Positions 24,510 through 34,224 of a stretch of 64,000 nucleotides of DNA are shown here, piece after piece. The notes under the pieces were generated by a model. The model was not told where the DNA came from, made no database searches, and was given only the letters and a program-made list of their open reading frames with translations. Numbering within the stretch: the first letter of the stretch is position 1; every line of letters begins with the position of its first letter. The stretch is taken from contig NZ_JAEDXU010000004.1 in assembly GCF_017830045.1 (NCBI RefSeq), positions 301,295-365,294 of the forward strand, given 5' to 3'. The translations under genes and the position numbers were made by a program. Source of the stretch: Enterococcus larvae. Its GTDB lineage: Bacteria > Bacillota > Bacilli > Lactobacillales > Enterococcaceae.

Positions 24510-24902
24510 ATGACATTTGTTCATCATATTTGCATTCAAACCAATGATTATGAAAAATCACTGGCTTTCTATCAACATATTGGATTCACTCTGACGGAAG
24601 AAACACCGAATTTTCATGGCAGAAGCTATAACTCATGGCTGCAGCTAGGCTCGTTCTATATCGAGCTGCAAACTGGAAAAAGAGAATTATCCCGCCACGA
24701 AAACAAGGAGTATACAGGAATTGCCCATGTCTGTCTTTGGGTGGAAAATCTTGAACAGTTCATTCAAAACAGTAACTTACCTGAACAAGTATTTATCAAG
24801 AAAAATGGAGCTATCATCTATCATGTTGCCAATGGTTCACTATGCAAGGCTGCAGCACCGGAAGGCACGATCATTGAGTTCAGGGATAACAAAGGGATTT
24901 AG
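24510..24902 (+). CDS. VOC (glyoxalase/dioxygenase fold) family protein
   Basis: 130 residues with two beta-alpha-beta-beta-beta modules: FVHHICIQTNDYEKSLAFYQH at the start, YTGIAHVCLWVENLEQF in the middle, and AAPEGTIIEFRDN at the end with the metal-ligand-position Glu. The ATG follows GGAGGTCCTCGGCG. It is 47 bp behind the MarR gene, so probably co-regulated. Detoxification or fosfomycin/bleomycin-type resistance is possible but not shown. Confidence 0.82.
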   Translation: MTFVHHICIQTNDYEKSLAFYQHIGFTLTEETPNFHGRSYNSWLQLGSFYIELQTGKRELSRHENKEYTGIAHVCLWVENLEQFIQNSNLPEQVFIKKNGAIIYHVANGSLCKAAAPEGTIIEFRDNKGI

Positions 24903-24945
24903 CCCCGCCTTATCTATCGGCTAAAGAGATAACTTTTTTATCCTT

Positions 24946-25527
24946 TCAGCTCCCTAAAATTTTATTTTCAATTCCTGTAATAAAGTCAACTACCTTTTCT
25001 AAAAACGCCGAATCCTTCATCAAATAATAACAGCAGCTTCCCACAACAATTGCGATCCCTGCACCGGCTGCTACATCGGAAGGGTAATGCACACCTACAA
25101 AAATTCTAGATAAGCCGGCTGTTATTGCCGCAAGAAGATAGAAGTAACGTCCCTTGCTCTTTGTATAAAGAAACAAAACAATCATAAAGCTGAAGATCAG
25201 AACTGTATGGTCACTGGGAAAGCTGTTACCGACCTCCTTTTCGATCAGCTGATGGACATTTGATAATGCCGCAAACGGCTGGACATGCTCGTACAGTTTT
25301 CCTACCAATTTCGCTATAATTTCCGAAAAAATAAAGGATATGATCGAAATCAACAGCATGACACGATACGCCGAATCCCTTCTTTTTTGAAACCATTTCA
25401 CAATCAGAAAAACTGCTAAAAAAACTGGAAAATATGTTGCTATGATGGTACCGACCGTATCAAGTCCGGAAAATTGATTGGCCCAGTTATTTATTCCTCG
25501 AAACAATTGTATATCTATCGCATTCAT
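24946..25527 (-). CDS. PAP2 superfamily undecaprenyl-diphosphatase (BcrC-like)
   Basis: About 193 residues with five or six transmembrane helices. The phosphatase motifs run KLYEHVQPFA (motif 1), GNSFPSDHTV (motif 2, PSDH) and SRIFVGVHYPSDV (motif 3). It dephosphorylates C55-PP at the membrane and contributes to bacitracin tolerance in relatives. The ATG at 25527 follows AGAGGTGAAAAAA. Monocistronic. Confidence 0.87.
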   Translation of the reverse strand: MNAIDIQLFRGINNWANQFSGLDTVGTIIATYFPVFLAVFLIVKWFQKRRDSAYRVMLLISIISFIFSEIIAKLVGKLYEHVQPFAALSNVHQLIEKEVGNSFPSDHTVLIFSFMIVLFLYTKSKGRYFYLLAAITAGLSRIFVGVHYPSDVAAGAGIAIVVGSCCYYLMKDSAFLEKVVDFITGIENKILGS

Positions 25528-25741
25528 TTTTTTCACCTCTGATTTTTTATCCCCTTATGTTTCGTTTAATTGTTATTCAATAGGTATAGATCCTATTGGA
25601 TAACACGTTCACTCCTTCCAAATACGTTTAAGGGGTACAGCTTCATTATTTGTTCTCTTTGTCTGATCCACAAGAAACGAATCGTATCAATAGAAAAAAG
25701 CCCTGATACTTTTCGTATCAAAGGCTCTGTTACTGGTTTTA

Positions 25742-26350
25742 TCATTTTCTTGTTTTTATCAGTAAAATAATTTTTATTATGAAGATCATGAACAGGTAGG
25801 CTGTCACATACGGCAGCTGTGCTTGAGAAAATAACAAAACTGTCATTGTATGGAGGATAAGAGAAGCCTCTCTCCCCCGTTTCATCAACTGACTCTTCTT
25901 CAACAAATAAGCGAACAGCTCGACTGCCCCAAGTATCCCGATCATGATAAACACAATTAGAAAAATAATCCCTCTCGTCGTTGTCAGCTCTGAAGAAAAG
26001 GCCAAGGATACCATACGAATGATCTCTCCATCTCGTTGACCAAACAACGGAAGAAACAGACATAAAAAGATCAGAAAATCCAGCATGGCATACACCAGAC
26101 TTAAAGTTTCCAGTCGATCATTCCGCGTCTCCGTTTCTGCCACAAGAAGCAGCTCTTTATTGGACAACAAATCATCGATGGAAACTGAAAACAACTGAGA
26201 GATATTCTTCAACGAATCAATATTGGGGTACCCTCTCCCGCTCTCCCATTTTGAAACAGCAGTTCTTGAGACAAACAGCTTTTCTGCCAACTGCTCCTGT
26301 GTCCAACCTTGTTCGTTTCTTAGCTGTTTCAGCTTTTCATTTAGTTCCAT
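25742..26350 (-). CDS. XRE-family regulator fused to membrane helices
   Basis: 202 residues. The N-terminal HTH_3 (LRNEQGWTQEQLAEKLFVSRTAVSKWESGRGYPNIDSL) is followed by four hydrophobic helices from residue 85 onward. Such membrane-tethered Cro/C1-type regulators are common in enterococci, often as sensors of envelope stress. A second one with the same plan is at 54749-55309. Confidence 0.85.
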   Translation of the reverse strand: MELNEKLKQLRNEQGWTQEQLAEKLFVSRTAVSKWESGRGYPNIDSLKNISQLFSVSIDDLLSNKELLLVAETETRNDRLETLSLVYAMLDFLIFLCLFLPLFGQRDGEIIRMVSLAFSSELTTTRGIIFLIVFIMIGILGAVELFAYLLKKSQLMKRGREASLILHTMTVLLFSQAQLPYVTAYLFMIFIIKIILLIKTRK

Positions 26351-26510
26351 GCTGTCTCACCACTTTTCTTCCTTCATCCCGTCAGTATGTATATAGTATC
26401 ATTTGCTTTGCCGACCCGTAAAGTTTAGAACGATCTTGAAAAAAGCTGACAATAGAAAAAAACAGCCCATGCTTCTGACTGCTAATTCTTCAAATCATGA
26501 CCTGAACTAA

Positions 26511-27113
26511 TCAGGATTCATAGTAACCTTTTTTCTGAAGCAGGTACCATTCCTCAATTTCCTTCTTTGACCAGTCCTCAAAGCTCGCCATGATGGCAGC
26601 AGAAAACTCCAATGTAGAAGTGCCATTTGCGGTTATAAACTGACCATCACGAACACACTGCTTCTCTAGATAGAGGGACGAACCTGAGTACTCCGGACAC
26701 TGACTAGCTATGTATTCCCATGAATTCCCTCCATGCTTGACTTCATTCAAATAAGCATAGGAAGCTAAAAATGTTACCGCATCACAAATTGCTGCAATCG
26801 TACTTCCTTGTGCAAGGCATTCGTTAACAAGTGCCTCAACAATTGCCTCTTTATACTTCGTCTCTGCCCAGAATGTGCCGCCACAAAGCAATAGCATGTC
26901 CATTTTCCGATTTTCCTTACGTATCTGTTCCATGTATTCCTCAATTGTATAATCAACGGTCACTGGCAAACCACCCATACTGATCACTGTTTTCTCTAAA
27001 CCAATATAAGTAACACGAAACGCTTCACTACGCTTGTTCAATTCAGGGCAGATAAACGCGATTTCCCAATCCGCATAATTTTTTGTAAGTAGTACAGTAA
27101 TTTCTTTTTTCAT
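26511..27113 (-). CDS. DJ-1/PfpI family protein (type 1 amidotransferase-like)
   Basis: 200 residues. The flavodoxin-like core starts ITVLLTKNYADWEIAFICPEL. The nucleophile elbow is IAAICDAVTFLA, with Cys followed by Asp where many members have His, and MLLLCGGTFW precedes it. ANGTSTLEFSAAI near the end is typical. Possibly a chaperone, glyoxalase or peptidase. Monocistronic. Confidence 0.85.
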   Translation of the reverse strand: MKKEITVLLTKNYADWEIAFICPELNKRSEAFRVTYIGLEKTVISMGGLPVTVDYTIEEYMEQIRKENRKMDMLLLCGGTFWAETKYKEAIVEALVNECLAQGSTIAAICDAVTFLASYAYLNEVKHGGNSWEYIASQCPEYSGSSLYLEKQCVRDGQFITANGTSTLEFSAAIMASFEDWSKKEIEEWYLLQKKGYYES

Positions 27114-27370
27114 AATAATCCCTTCCTTTCAATACAATGATAGCAAACAAATACTGACAACAGTCTGTCAACATTACAAGAAAAGTTTATATAAATCCGT
27201 TTAAATAAATGGCCACTGCTTCTAATTCCTTTGCTATACACTTTGTACAGCGGTCACTTTTCGTGTGATGAATCTTTAATAGAATTCGTATAGATTTTCT
27301 ATTAAGAAAGCCTCTTTGATACTCCTTTATCAAACCGAGTCGACGTAAGCTTGCATTTCTCCCTCCACAA

Positions 27371-27403
27371 ATGATATGATGTATAAAAAGTCGTCATATG
27401 ATT
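27371..27403 (+). promoter_or_regulatory. Inverted repeat at the promoter of the MFS/GntR operon
   Basis: ATGATATGATG (27371-27381) and CGTCATATGAT (27393-27403) form an imperfect inverted repeat. TTGCAT-18-TATGAT is a candidate promoter whose -10 lies in the left arm. The self-encoded GntR regulator is the obvious candidate ligand. The rest of the 27114-27424 gap is plain. Confidence 0.5.
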
Positions 27404-27424
27404 TTTGGTTATAAGGAGAGTTTC

Positions 27425-28606
27425 ATGAATAAGAATTTAAAAAATGTTCTATTGATATTTATTGTTTCATTCAATTTACGACTGGGGATATCCAGCGTAC
27501 CGCCGCTTATTGCTGCTATCAAATCGACGCTTCAGCTTACTAATTTCAAGGTTAGTCTGCTGACCAGTGTACCTGTGATCTGCATGGGTCTCTTTGCATT
27601 TTTCATCAGTCGCTTTCAAAGGCGCTTTGGTCGACGTGTCGGCATATTAGGGTTACTGATGCTGTTAGGCCTTGCTACCTTGAGTAGAATTTTTGTACAG
27701 AGTTATCTTGGATTGCTGAGCAGTGCACTTCTCATCGGTTTTTCCGTTGCAATTACCGGGCCCTTATTGTCCGGATTCATCAAGGAGGAGTTTCCCAACA
27801 AATCTGGTTTGTTGATCGGCATCTACTCTCTGGGAATGGGGCTGGGCTCAGTAAGTGCTTCAAGCATGACGAGTTGGCTGACAAGTAATTTTTCTGATAA
27901 CTATTCTGTTGCTCTAGGTATTTGGGGAGTACCCGCTCTTTTAACGGCAATTATTTGGTTTCTCTATGCACCAAAAGAGGACAATAAAGGAGGGAACAAA
28001 GAAAATCAACAGGAGCCTTTCCCTCTGAAAGACAGCAGCGTTTGGAAGATGATTCTTTTCTTTGGTGTACAGTCGGGGATTTTTTATGGTCTGATTACAT
28101 GGATCACTGAATTTTTCAGATTCAAACAGATTTCTTCTGCCCACAGCATTTTATTACTGACGACATTCACCAGTGTTCAGATGCTCTGCAGCTTCCTTAT
28201 CCCTGCATTGATGGACAAGTATGGGAAAACCAGCAGCTGGATCATGTTTTGTTCTCTGTGTACAATGCTTGGCTCAGTTTTACTTATAGTATTTTCTATC
28301 GAAACTATGTATGCTATCGGTGTGATTCTGCTGGCCATCGGAACAGGAGGCTTCTTCCCAATAGCGATGCTGTTTCCTATCCAAGCAACACAAACCCCTG
28401 ATGAAGCCAGTCTTTGGACAGGTGTGACGCAGTCCTTCGGCTATATCATTGGCGGCTTGCTCCCAATATTCATGGGTGTTATCATTGATTTGACCAATAA
28501 TTACAACAGCCTGACCTATCAAATCATCATTGGCAGCCTACTTCTGGCATTGGTCGGGGGAAATCTAGCAAAAAAATTGGAGTTGACGACAAATGACAGA
28601 CACTAA
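27425..28606 (+). CDS. MFS transporter of the CynX/NimT type
   Basis: 393 residues with 12 predicted helices. The N-terminus NLRLGISSVPPLIAAIKSTL is the recognisable start of the cyanate/2-nitroimidazole transporter family, and SRFQRRFGRRVGILG is the loop 2-3 MFS motif. The ATG at 27425 follows ATAAGGAGAGTTTC. The following GntR gene overlaps its end by 14 bases, so one transcript. Substrate unknown; export of a small anion or drug is possible. Confidence 0.87.
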   Translation: MNKNLKNVLLIFIVSFNLRLGISSVPPLIAAIKSTLQLTNFKVSLLTSVPVICMGLFAFFISRFQRRFGRRVGILGLLMLLGLATLSRIFVQSYLGLLSSALLIGFSVAITGPLLSGFIKEEFPNKSGLLIGIYSLGMGLGSVSASSMTSWLTSNFSDNYSVALGIWGVPALLTAIIWFLYAPKEDNKGGNKENQQEPFPLKDSSVWKMILFFGVQSGIFYGLITWITEFFRFKQISSAHSILLLTTFTSVQMLCSFLIPALMDKYGKTSSWIMFCSLCTMLGSVLLIVFSIETMYAIGVILLAIGTGGFFPIAMLFPIQATQTPDEASLWTGVTQSFGYIIGGLLPIFMGVIIDLTNNYNSLTYQIIIGSLLLALVGGNLAKKLELTTNDRH

Positions 28607-29228
28607 AAGAAACCTGGTAAACGAGACGATCTCAGAATTGATTATTTACATCAATAACAAGGAGCTTCCTGTAGGGACAAAGCTGCCTAATGAAACCATC
28701 TTGGCTTCTACTCTCAATGTTGGACGTTCTACGCTGAGAGAGGCTGTCAAAATTCTTGCATTCTCCAATGTGCTTGATGTCCGACATGGCTCAGGCACAT
28801 ATATAAAAAATCTGGCTTATACAGGAGATTATTCTTCTGATGAACTATTAACTGCTCGAGAAATGCTGGAAACTCAGGCTGTGACCTCGATCATCACGTA
28901 TGGATTCGACCCGGAAGAGATGCTGACACTGAAAGAGAAACTATTTCTAAGAAATCAGTTGTTGGCGAATGGGAAATTTTCCGAATATGTCACTGCCGAT
29001 TTAGCTTTCCATCAAAAAATAATCGAGCTGGCTAAAAATCCTTTTCTAGCTAAGTGGTATGAGGAAATCAAACCTGAATTGAAAACCTATCTTAGCGGAC
29101 AAGTCCTAAAACTGAAGGATTATGCGGATAATACAGAAATCCATAATGACCTTTATCAGGCATTGATCGATGGTAACAAGGAACAAGCGGTAAAATTAGT
29201 TAAACAGAATAGTTACAGTGAGAAATGA
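28593..29228 (+). CDS. GntR family regulator, FadR/FCD subfamily
   Basis: 211 residues. The winged helix is KLPNETILASTLNVGRSTLREAVKIL (residues 27-52). The FCD helical domain carries the metal-ligand pattern D/H (TADLAFHQKIIELAKNPFL, then ETIHND-like NTEIHNDLYQAL). It is coupled to the MFS gene by overlap and likely controls it in response to a carboxylate-type ligand. Confidence 0.87.
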   Translation: MTDTKRNLVNETISELIIYINNKELPVGTKLPNETILASTLNVGRSTLREAVKILAFSNVLDVRHGSGTYIKNLAYTGDYSSDELLTAREMLETQAVTSIITYGFDPEEMLTLKEKLFLRNQLLANGKFSEYVTADLAFHQKIIELAKNPFLAKWYEEIKPELKTYLSGQVLKLKDYADNTEIHNDLYQALIDGNKEQAVKLVKQNSYSEK

Positions 29229-29276
29229 GTGACATCTTCTTCAATGACAACTAAAAGCTGCTCTACTCACACATAA

Positions 29277-29325
29277 AAGAACACAGGATCGCATTCTTTA
29301 CAGAATACTTTCCTGTGTTCTTCTC
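29277..29325. terminator. Bidirectional terminator
   Basis: AAGAACACAGGA pairs with TCCTGTGTTCTT, with an inner ATTCTTTACAGAAT hairpin, between the convergent GntR and lacD genes. Confidence 0.85.
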
Positions 29326-29328
29326 AAT

Positions 29329-30315
29329 TTATTTCATCTTCAGCTTATCAAACCATGAAGCGGCAGTTTCAGCCAGCACTTCATTCAGCTCTTCGATGTT
29401 CTTTCTACCTTCTTTTTGCAGCCAAGAAATTGCTGCTGCTTCTCCTGATACAGCATAAGGCTCGACACCTTGCGCCCAAGTCGCTCGTCCACACAATACG
29501 CCATTGAAGGTCGATCCCGCTTCTTTGGCAAATCGAAGCGTTTCACGAAACAGCTGTGAGCTAACGCCGGCACTCAGAAAGATGAAGGGCAGATCAGTTG
29601 CGTCACTCTGCTCCTTGAAATAGGCCAACGCTTCTTCACGAGTGTAACAGACAGTGTCACCATAGCCTTCTACCTTATTCATGTTTACCGGCACTTCCAC
29701 CTTTAAAACATCTACGTTATAGCGCGGATCAGAAAATTCCTTCATCATCTCAATCACTTTTTTTGGTTTGATTTTCGCATATGCTTCACTGCTGGAATCG
29801 GTCATTTCAGCATCGTAAGAAACCAGCTCAAGGAAAAACGGCAGTCCTTCTGCGACACATTCGGAACCAATCCTTTCCATATATGCCTTCTTTTGCTCAT
29901 TGATCGCTTGTGCCTCGTCCACATCATAATATAATAGGAACTTACAAGCATCTGCTCCAGCTTCCTTCAAACGCTTGACTGACCAAACATCCAAGCTGTC
30001 CGGCAGACGACCGGGCACCGTTGTATCATAGCCGGTTTTTTCATAGGCCAGCAACAAACCACACGATGCAGCACGAGCCTGAGATGCCGGTAACCCATAC
30101 TCAGGATCTAACAGAATTGATGTAGCGTAAGGGGTCAGCTCTTGCGATACCAGACGTTTGAACTCTTCGATATCCTTTTGCTCAGCAGGCTTTCCTTCTG
30201 CTTGAAACATCTTTTTCAAGGCTCCTCTTTGATCGATCGCTAAAGCACCGATAACCCCCTGAGCATTCGCTGTGTTTTTCAATTTTTCATATTTTTCCTG
30301 ACTGATTGTTCTCAT
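29329..30315 (-). CDS. lacD: Tagatose 1,6-diphosphate aldolase
   Basis: 328 residues, the usual LacD length. [14 protein letters not shown] opens the barrel, [10 protein letters not shown] and [11 protein letters not shown] line the phosphate sites, and [10 protein letters not shown] holds the Schiff-base Lys. It cleaves tagatose 1,6-bisphosphate to DHAP and glyceraldehyde 3-phosphate; LacD-type enzymes also accept other ketohexose bisphosphates. Last gene of the PTS operon, 3 bp behind EIIA. Confidence 0.92.
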   Translation of the reverse strand: MRTISQEKYEKLKNTANAQGVIGALAIDQRGALKKMFQAEGKPAEQKDIEEFKRLVSQELTPYATSILLDPEYGLPASQARAASCGLLLAYEKTGYDTTVPGRLPDSLDVWSVKRLKEAGADACKFLLYYDVDEAQAINEQKKAYMERIGSECVAEGLPFFLELVSYDAEMTDSSSEAYAKIKPKKVIEMMKEFSDPRYNVDVLKVEVPVNMNKVEGYGDTVCYTREEALAYFKEQSDATDLPFIFLSAGVSSQLFRETLRFAKEAGSTFNGVLCGRATWAQGVEPYAVSGEAAAISWLQKEGRKNIEELNEVLAETAASWFDKLKMK

Positions 30316-30318
30316 CTT

Positions 30319-30774
30319 CTACTCTCCATCCAAATATTTTGTAAACAGCTCACATAACGCTTCTGACGTCTGTGATGCGGCAAACTGCTCCTTGAACTCC
30401 TGCTTCATCAGCATTCGGGCAATTTTAGACAGCAGCTGCAGATGTGTTGTACCCGCTTCGCCATCTGGAATAAATAGCGCAATTGCGTAACGAATCGACT
30501 GTCCATCTAAACTATCCCACTCCACACCTTCCGTAAAGCTGACGATCATAACACTTGGCGTTGTAATCGCTGCACTTTTAGCATGTGGGATCGCAAAACC
30601 ATCCATCATACCAGTTGTTCCTTCCGATTCTCTCAGCTCCAATGCTTCAAGTACCGGTTGAGCAGAAGCAGCAATAGTCAATTCCACCGCCTTCTCTGCG
30701 AGAAACTGGAAGACAGCTTCTCGACTAGCGTGTGTCTGATTTAAAAATATATGGTCTTTTGTGATCATGCTCAT
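30319..30774 (-). CDS. PTS fructose-type EIIA component
   Basis: 151 residues. The active-site His is in MDGFAIPHAKS, the standard fructose/mannitol (Ntr-like) EIIA motif. The ATG at 30774 follows AGGAGGAATAGT; the longer reading to 30822 has no ribosome binding site. It passes phosphate from HPr to the EIIB of the next upstream gene. Confidence 0.9.
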   Translation of the reverse strand: MSMITKDHIFLNQTHASREAVFQFLAEKAVELTIAASAQPVLEALELRESEGTTGMMDGFAIPHAKSAAITTPSVMIVSFTEGVEWDSLDGQSIRYAIALFIPDGEAGTTHLQLLSKIARMLMKQEFKEQFAASQTSEALCELFTKYLDGE

Positions 30775-30836
30775 ACTATTCCTCCTGAAAGTCATTTCTC
30801 TAACACACTTGAAATACGCCAATGTACCTGTTGCAT

Positions 30837-32243
30837 TTATGCAGCAGCTTTCTCAACTCTGCGCTTTTGAATCAACCCTAAAATCACACCGCCAACAAGT
30901 GAACCGGCTAAAATGGCAATTACCCAAAGCAGACCGTGAGTCACAACAGGCAGTACCAGAAAACCTCCATGAGGTGCAGGCACCTGAACCTTGAACATAT
31001 AAGTCAATACAGCAGCTATTGAAGAGCCCAGCATCATTGTCGGCAGCACACGAATCGGATCTTTTGCCGCAAACGGGATTGCCCCCTCCGTGATATGGGT
31101 ACTGCCCAAAATAATATTGACCAATCCGGCATTTCTATCATTCGTATCAAAATATTTTCCAAATAAAATCACTGCAACGCCTGTAATCAAAGGGGGTGCA
31201 ATACATGCTGCTGAAACGCCCGCCATGAAGCTGGTATTTCCTTCTGCCAGTAGTGCTGTACCTGTTACATAAGCAGCTTTGTTGATTGGTCCACCCATAT
31301 CAAAAGCACACATACAGCCGACAATGACGCCTAGGATCAATGGGCTTGAATTTTGGAAACCCGCCAGAAAATCCATCATCGCCTGATTGATCGATGACAT
31401 CGGTTCAGAAACCAGTGTCATGATCATCCCTGTGATAAAGACACCTAATACCGGATAAAGGAAAATGGCTTTTAGTCCGTCTAAAGATTTTGGCAATGAG
31501 CTGAATAATTTCATCAATCCAAGAATCACGTATCCTGCTAAGAATCCGGAAACAATTCCTCCAAGAAAGCCTGTCCCGCCATTCGAAGCAACGAGCCCGC
31601 CGACAAAACCTACAACTAAGCCTGGGCGTTTGGCGATTCCTTCTGCGATAAACGCTGATAGGATCGGTACCATCATCCCCATAGCCAGACCACCGATATC
31701 CTTCAGCTGTGCCGCAAATTCATTGTATTGGCTGCTGCTCGGATCTGCTGAATAGATCCCAAACAAGAAAGAAATAGCAATCAAAACCCCACCGCTGACC
31801 ACAAAAGGCAGCATATGAGAAACGCCGTTCATCAAATTTTTATAAATGCTGTGTCCAATTCCTGTAGAACTCTTTGTCTCAATAGTTTTGCTTGTGTCAT
31901 CGTTTTTTGTCCCAGTTCCTTTTCTGATTGTACCTTTTCCTGCCAATGCGTCTTCAATCAGCTGATCCGGTTCTTTGATTCCTTTGCTTACAGAAACTTC
32001 GATTACTCGTTTTCCTGCAAAACGCTCTGCCTGTACATCCTTATCGGCTGCGATGATCACCGCATCTGCCGCAGCAATTTCTTCGTCCGTCAGTGCATTC
32101 TCTATTCCGACCTGTCCATGCGTCTCGACCTTGATCGTCACACCTTTTCTTTTCGCAGCCTGCTCCAATGCCTCCTGTGCCATATACGTGTGGGCAATCC
32201 CTGTCGGACAACCTGTTGCCGCAACTATTTTGTAACTACTCAT
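30837..32243 (-). CDS. PTS fructose-family EIIBC component
   Basis: 468 residues. EIIB (1-100) has the phosphocysteine in VAATGCPTGIAHTYMAQEAL. EIIC (about 130-460) has around nine helices with the GGPINKAAY signature. It imports and phosphorylates a ketohexose, giving the 1-phosphate in this family. With LacD in the operon the sugar may be D-tagatose; fructose remains possible. Confidence 0.9.
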   Translation of the reverse strand: MSSYKIVAATGCPTGIAHTYMAQEALEQAAKRKGVTIKVETHGQVGIENALTDEEIAAADAVIIAADKDVQAERFAGKRVIEVSVSKGIKEPDQLIEDALAGKGTIRKGTGTKNDDTSKTIETKSSTGIGHSIYKNLMNGVSHMLPFVVSGGVLIAISFLFGIYSADPSSSQYNEFAAQLKDIGGLAMGMMVPILSAFIAEGIAKRPGLVVGFVGGLVASNGGTGFLGGIVSGFLAGYVILGLMKLFSSLPKSLDGLKAIFLYPVLGVFITGMIMTLVSEPMSSINQAMMDFLAGFQNSSPLILGVIVGCMCAFDMGGPINKAAYVTGTALLAEGNTSFMAGVSAACIAPPLITGVAVILFGKYFDTNDRNAGLVNIILGSTHITEGAIPFAAKDPIRVLPTMMLGSSIAAVLTYMFKVQVPAPHGGFLVLPVVTHGLLWVIAILAGSLVGGVILGLIQKRRVEKAAA

Positions 32244-32316
32244 TACTTTTTCCTCCCTCTTATTGTTGATGCGATCCTCTTCCTACTTAACTAACTTTCT
32301 CCCTTGATAAATGCTC

Positions 32317-33243
32317 TCATAATCTTCTGATCTGTATCTGTCGACCCAACGCTTCTACATCTGATAAATCTGTCAATCCTTTTTGAAAGGCTGTCGAACT
32401 GGCGGCAGCTAAGCTATAGGCCAAATTATCTTCCACAGGTATTTCCTTCAAATAATTTCCGATGAAGCAACCCAATAACGTATCGCCGGCACAGGCAGTA
32501 TTTACTACTTTTCCCTTTGGCGCATTCCCGTGAAATACTGCATCCTCTGTTATATACAGACCGCCCTCGCTGCCAAGGGATACCAATACATGCTGGGCGC
32601 CCTCTGCAACAAGCTGTTTTCCGTAAATAATGCACTCCTCAAAGGTTAGCGTCTCCTTGCCAAACCATTCTGCCAGCTCATCTTCATTCGGCTTCAGTAA
32701 AAATGGATGATAGGGCAAGCAATCCAATACATTTTGATAACTGGTATCAATAATTAAATGAACACCATTTTGTGCTGTCAGCTTACCAATTTCTCGAAAA
32801 ATCTCCGGCTCTACCCCCTGCGGCAAACTTCCTGAAATACACAGGTAGCTGCCTGCAGGGATTTTCCGAACCTGTTCCAGTAATCGACTGATTTTTTCTT
32901 TTGGGATATTCGGCCCTTTATTCACCAGTTTGTATTCACTTTTCGGATGATTGACCTGTGTAAACACATTGATTCGAGTCATCCCTTCCACCTCTACAAA
33001 ATCTGTTTGAATCTCTTTTTCTATTAAAAACTGATTGATATAGGCCCCAGTGAAGCCAGCACTAAAACCAAGTGCTGTGCTGGTCAACCCCAGTTGTTTC
33101 AAAATCAGTGACACATTGACGCCTTTCCCATTCGCTTGAATGTCATCATCGACACTTCGATTTACGACATCCGGCTGCATTGTATCTGTTTCGATAAATA
33201 GATCGATTGCCAGATTCATCGTGCAGGTATATATTGCTGCCAT
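32317..33243 (-). CDS. PfkB-family hexose-phosphate kinase (1-phosphofructokinase/tagatose-phosphate kinase)
   Basis: 308 residues. It starts YTCTMNLAIDLFIE, and GKGVNVSLILKQLG near residue 38 is the first PfkB signature. VVNTACAGDTLLGCFIG near residue 245 holds the catalytic Asp. Length and N-terminus fit FruK/LacC. It would make the 1,6-bisphosphate that LacD cleaves. First gene of the operon, divergent from the RpiR regulator. Confidence 0.9.
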   Translation of the reverse strand: MAAIYTCTMNLAIDLFIETDTMQPDVVNRSVDDDIQANGKGVNVSLILKQLGLTSTALGFSAGFTGAYINQFLIEKEIQTDFVEVEGMTRINVFTQVNHPKSEYKLVNKGPNIPKEKISRLLEQVRKIPAGSYLCISGSLPQGVEPEIFREIGKLTAQNGVHLIIDTSYQNVLDCLPYHPFLLKPNEDELAEWFGKETLTFEECIIYGKQLVAEGAQHVLVSLGSEGGLYITEDAVFHGNAPKGKVVNTACAGDTLLGCFIGNYLKEIPVEDNLAYSLAAASSTAFQKGLTDLSDVEALGRQIQIRRL

Positions 33244-33288
33244 CGTATCCCCTTCCTCCTGTCTCTTTCTTGCTTTTATTATGCTACA

Positions 33289-33309
33289 GAAATTTCGGAA
33301 AATGTTTTC
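33289..33309 (-). promoter_or_regulatory. Two adjacent palindromes upstream of the hexose PTS operon
   Basis: GAAATTTC (33289-33296) and GAAAA-TG-TTTTC (33298-33309) sit side by side 46-66 bp upstream of the kinase start. They are good candidates for binding by the divergent RpiR/SIS regulator. No convincing cre site is seen here. Confidence 0.45.
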
Positions 33310-33454
33310 TAAAACGGTACGGATCGATGAAAACTTTTACAAAATAAAAAAAGAAGGTACAATACCTTCTATAAAGACAAATCATTCTATCGTGTTTTTG
33401 ATCCACGATACACAGCAGCATCATTTTATCTACCAATGAAAGAGGAGAAAAACT

Positions 33455-34210
33455 ATGAGTGCCCAACTAAGCGAAACGGAAAAATATCTCTGGCAGTTTA
33501 TTCAGGAAAATATTGAACAGATTCCCTCCTACTCAATCGTTAAGCTAAGCGAGGAAGCCAATGTATCTACTGCTACTATTGTTCGAACTATGAAGAAAAA
33601 GGGCTATGAGGGCTTTACTTCCTTTAAGCACTCCCTAAAAGATCAGGCAAACACAGCAGTCAATTTTTCAGTCGTTGAAAAAGTAGATAATGAAATAAAA
33701 AAGGCAATCCTGAAAAACGAACAGGAGGTCATTCGCTCGATCAATATGATCGACAGCGGCGTGATTGAAGATGTTGTTCAAAAATGCTACTCAGCAAAAC
33801 GCATCGTCATCTTCGCCCGCGGCTTCTCTGAGCTGATAGCCGAAGAGATGATGGTCAAATTCCAGCTTGCCGGAAAATATTCGCAAATGCACACCGATCC
33901 AAATATCATCAAAAGTATCAGTAAAAAGCTGGATAAGGACGATTTTGTGATTTTTGTTTCTCTAAATGGGGAAACACCTGAATTGGTTATTGCTGCACAG
34001 AATTGCTACGATCAGGAAATCAGTACCTTGACGATTTCCGCCAATCGAACAAGTCAGCTGGTCAACCTGTCAGAGCTGGCATGTATCGGTTTTAAATCCG
34101 AGGGCTCTTACTTTCCAGATTATGAAGTTCGCTCTCGACTCCCCTTATCTGTCATTGCCAGAATCCTGCTGGATGCCTATGCAATCCGCAGCCAAAAATC
34201 AATGTACTGA
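33455..34210 (+). CDS. RpiR/MurR family regulator with SIS domain
   Basis: 251 residues. The N-terminal HTH_6 (SIVKLSEEANVSTATIVRTMKKKGYEGFTSFK) is followed by a SIS sugar-phosphate-binding domain from about residue 105 (RIVIFARGFSELIAEEMMVKF, then FVIFVSLNGETPE). AAGAGGAGAAAAACT precedes the ATG. Divergent from the PTS operon, so it is the probable regulator responding to a sugar phosphate. Confidence 0.9.
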   Translation: MSAQLSETEKYLWQFIQENIEQIPSYSIVKLSEEANVSTATIVRTMKKKGYEGFTSFKHSLKDQANTAVNFSVVEKVDNEIKKAILKNEQEVIRSINMIDSGVIEDVVQKCYSAKRIVIFARGFSELIAEEMMVKFQLAGKYSQMHTDPNIIKSISKKLDKDDFVIFVSLNGETPELVIAAQNCYDQEISTLTISANRTSQLVNLSELACIGFKSEGSYFPDYEVRSRLPLSVIARILLDAYAIRSQKSMY

Positions 34211-34224
34211 ACGAGATGAAAAAA

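Noticed and set aside
31815..32294. 159-residue frame opposite the EIIBC gene
   Set aside because: It is antisense to a clear PTS gene, with no independent signal and a Cys/Phe-rich composition typical of a shadow frame.
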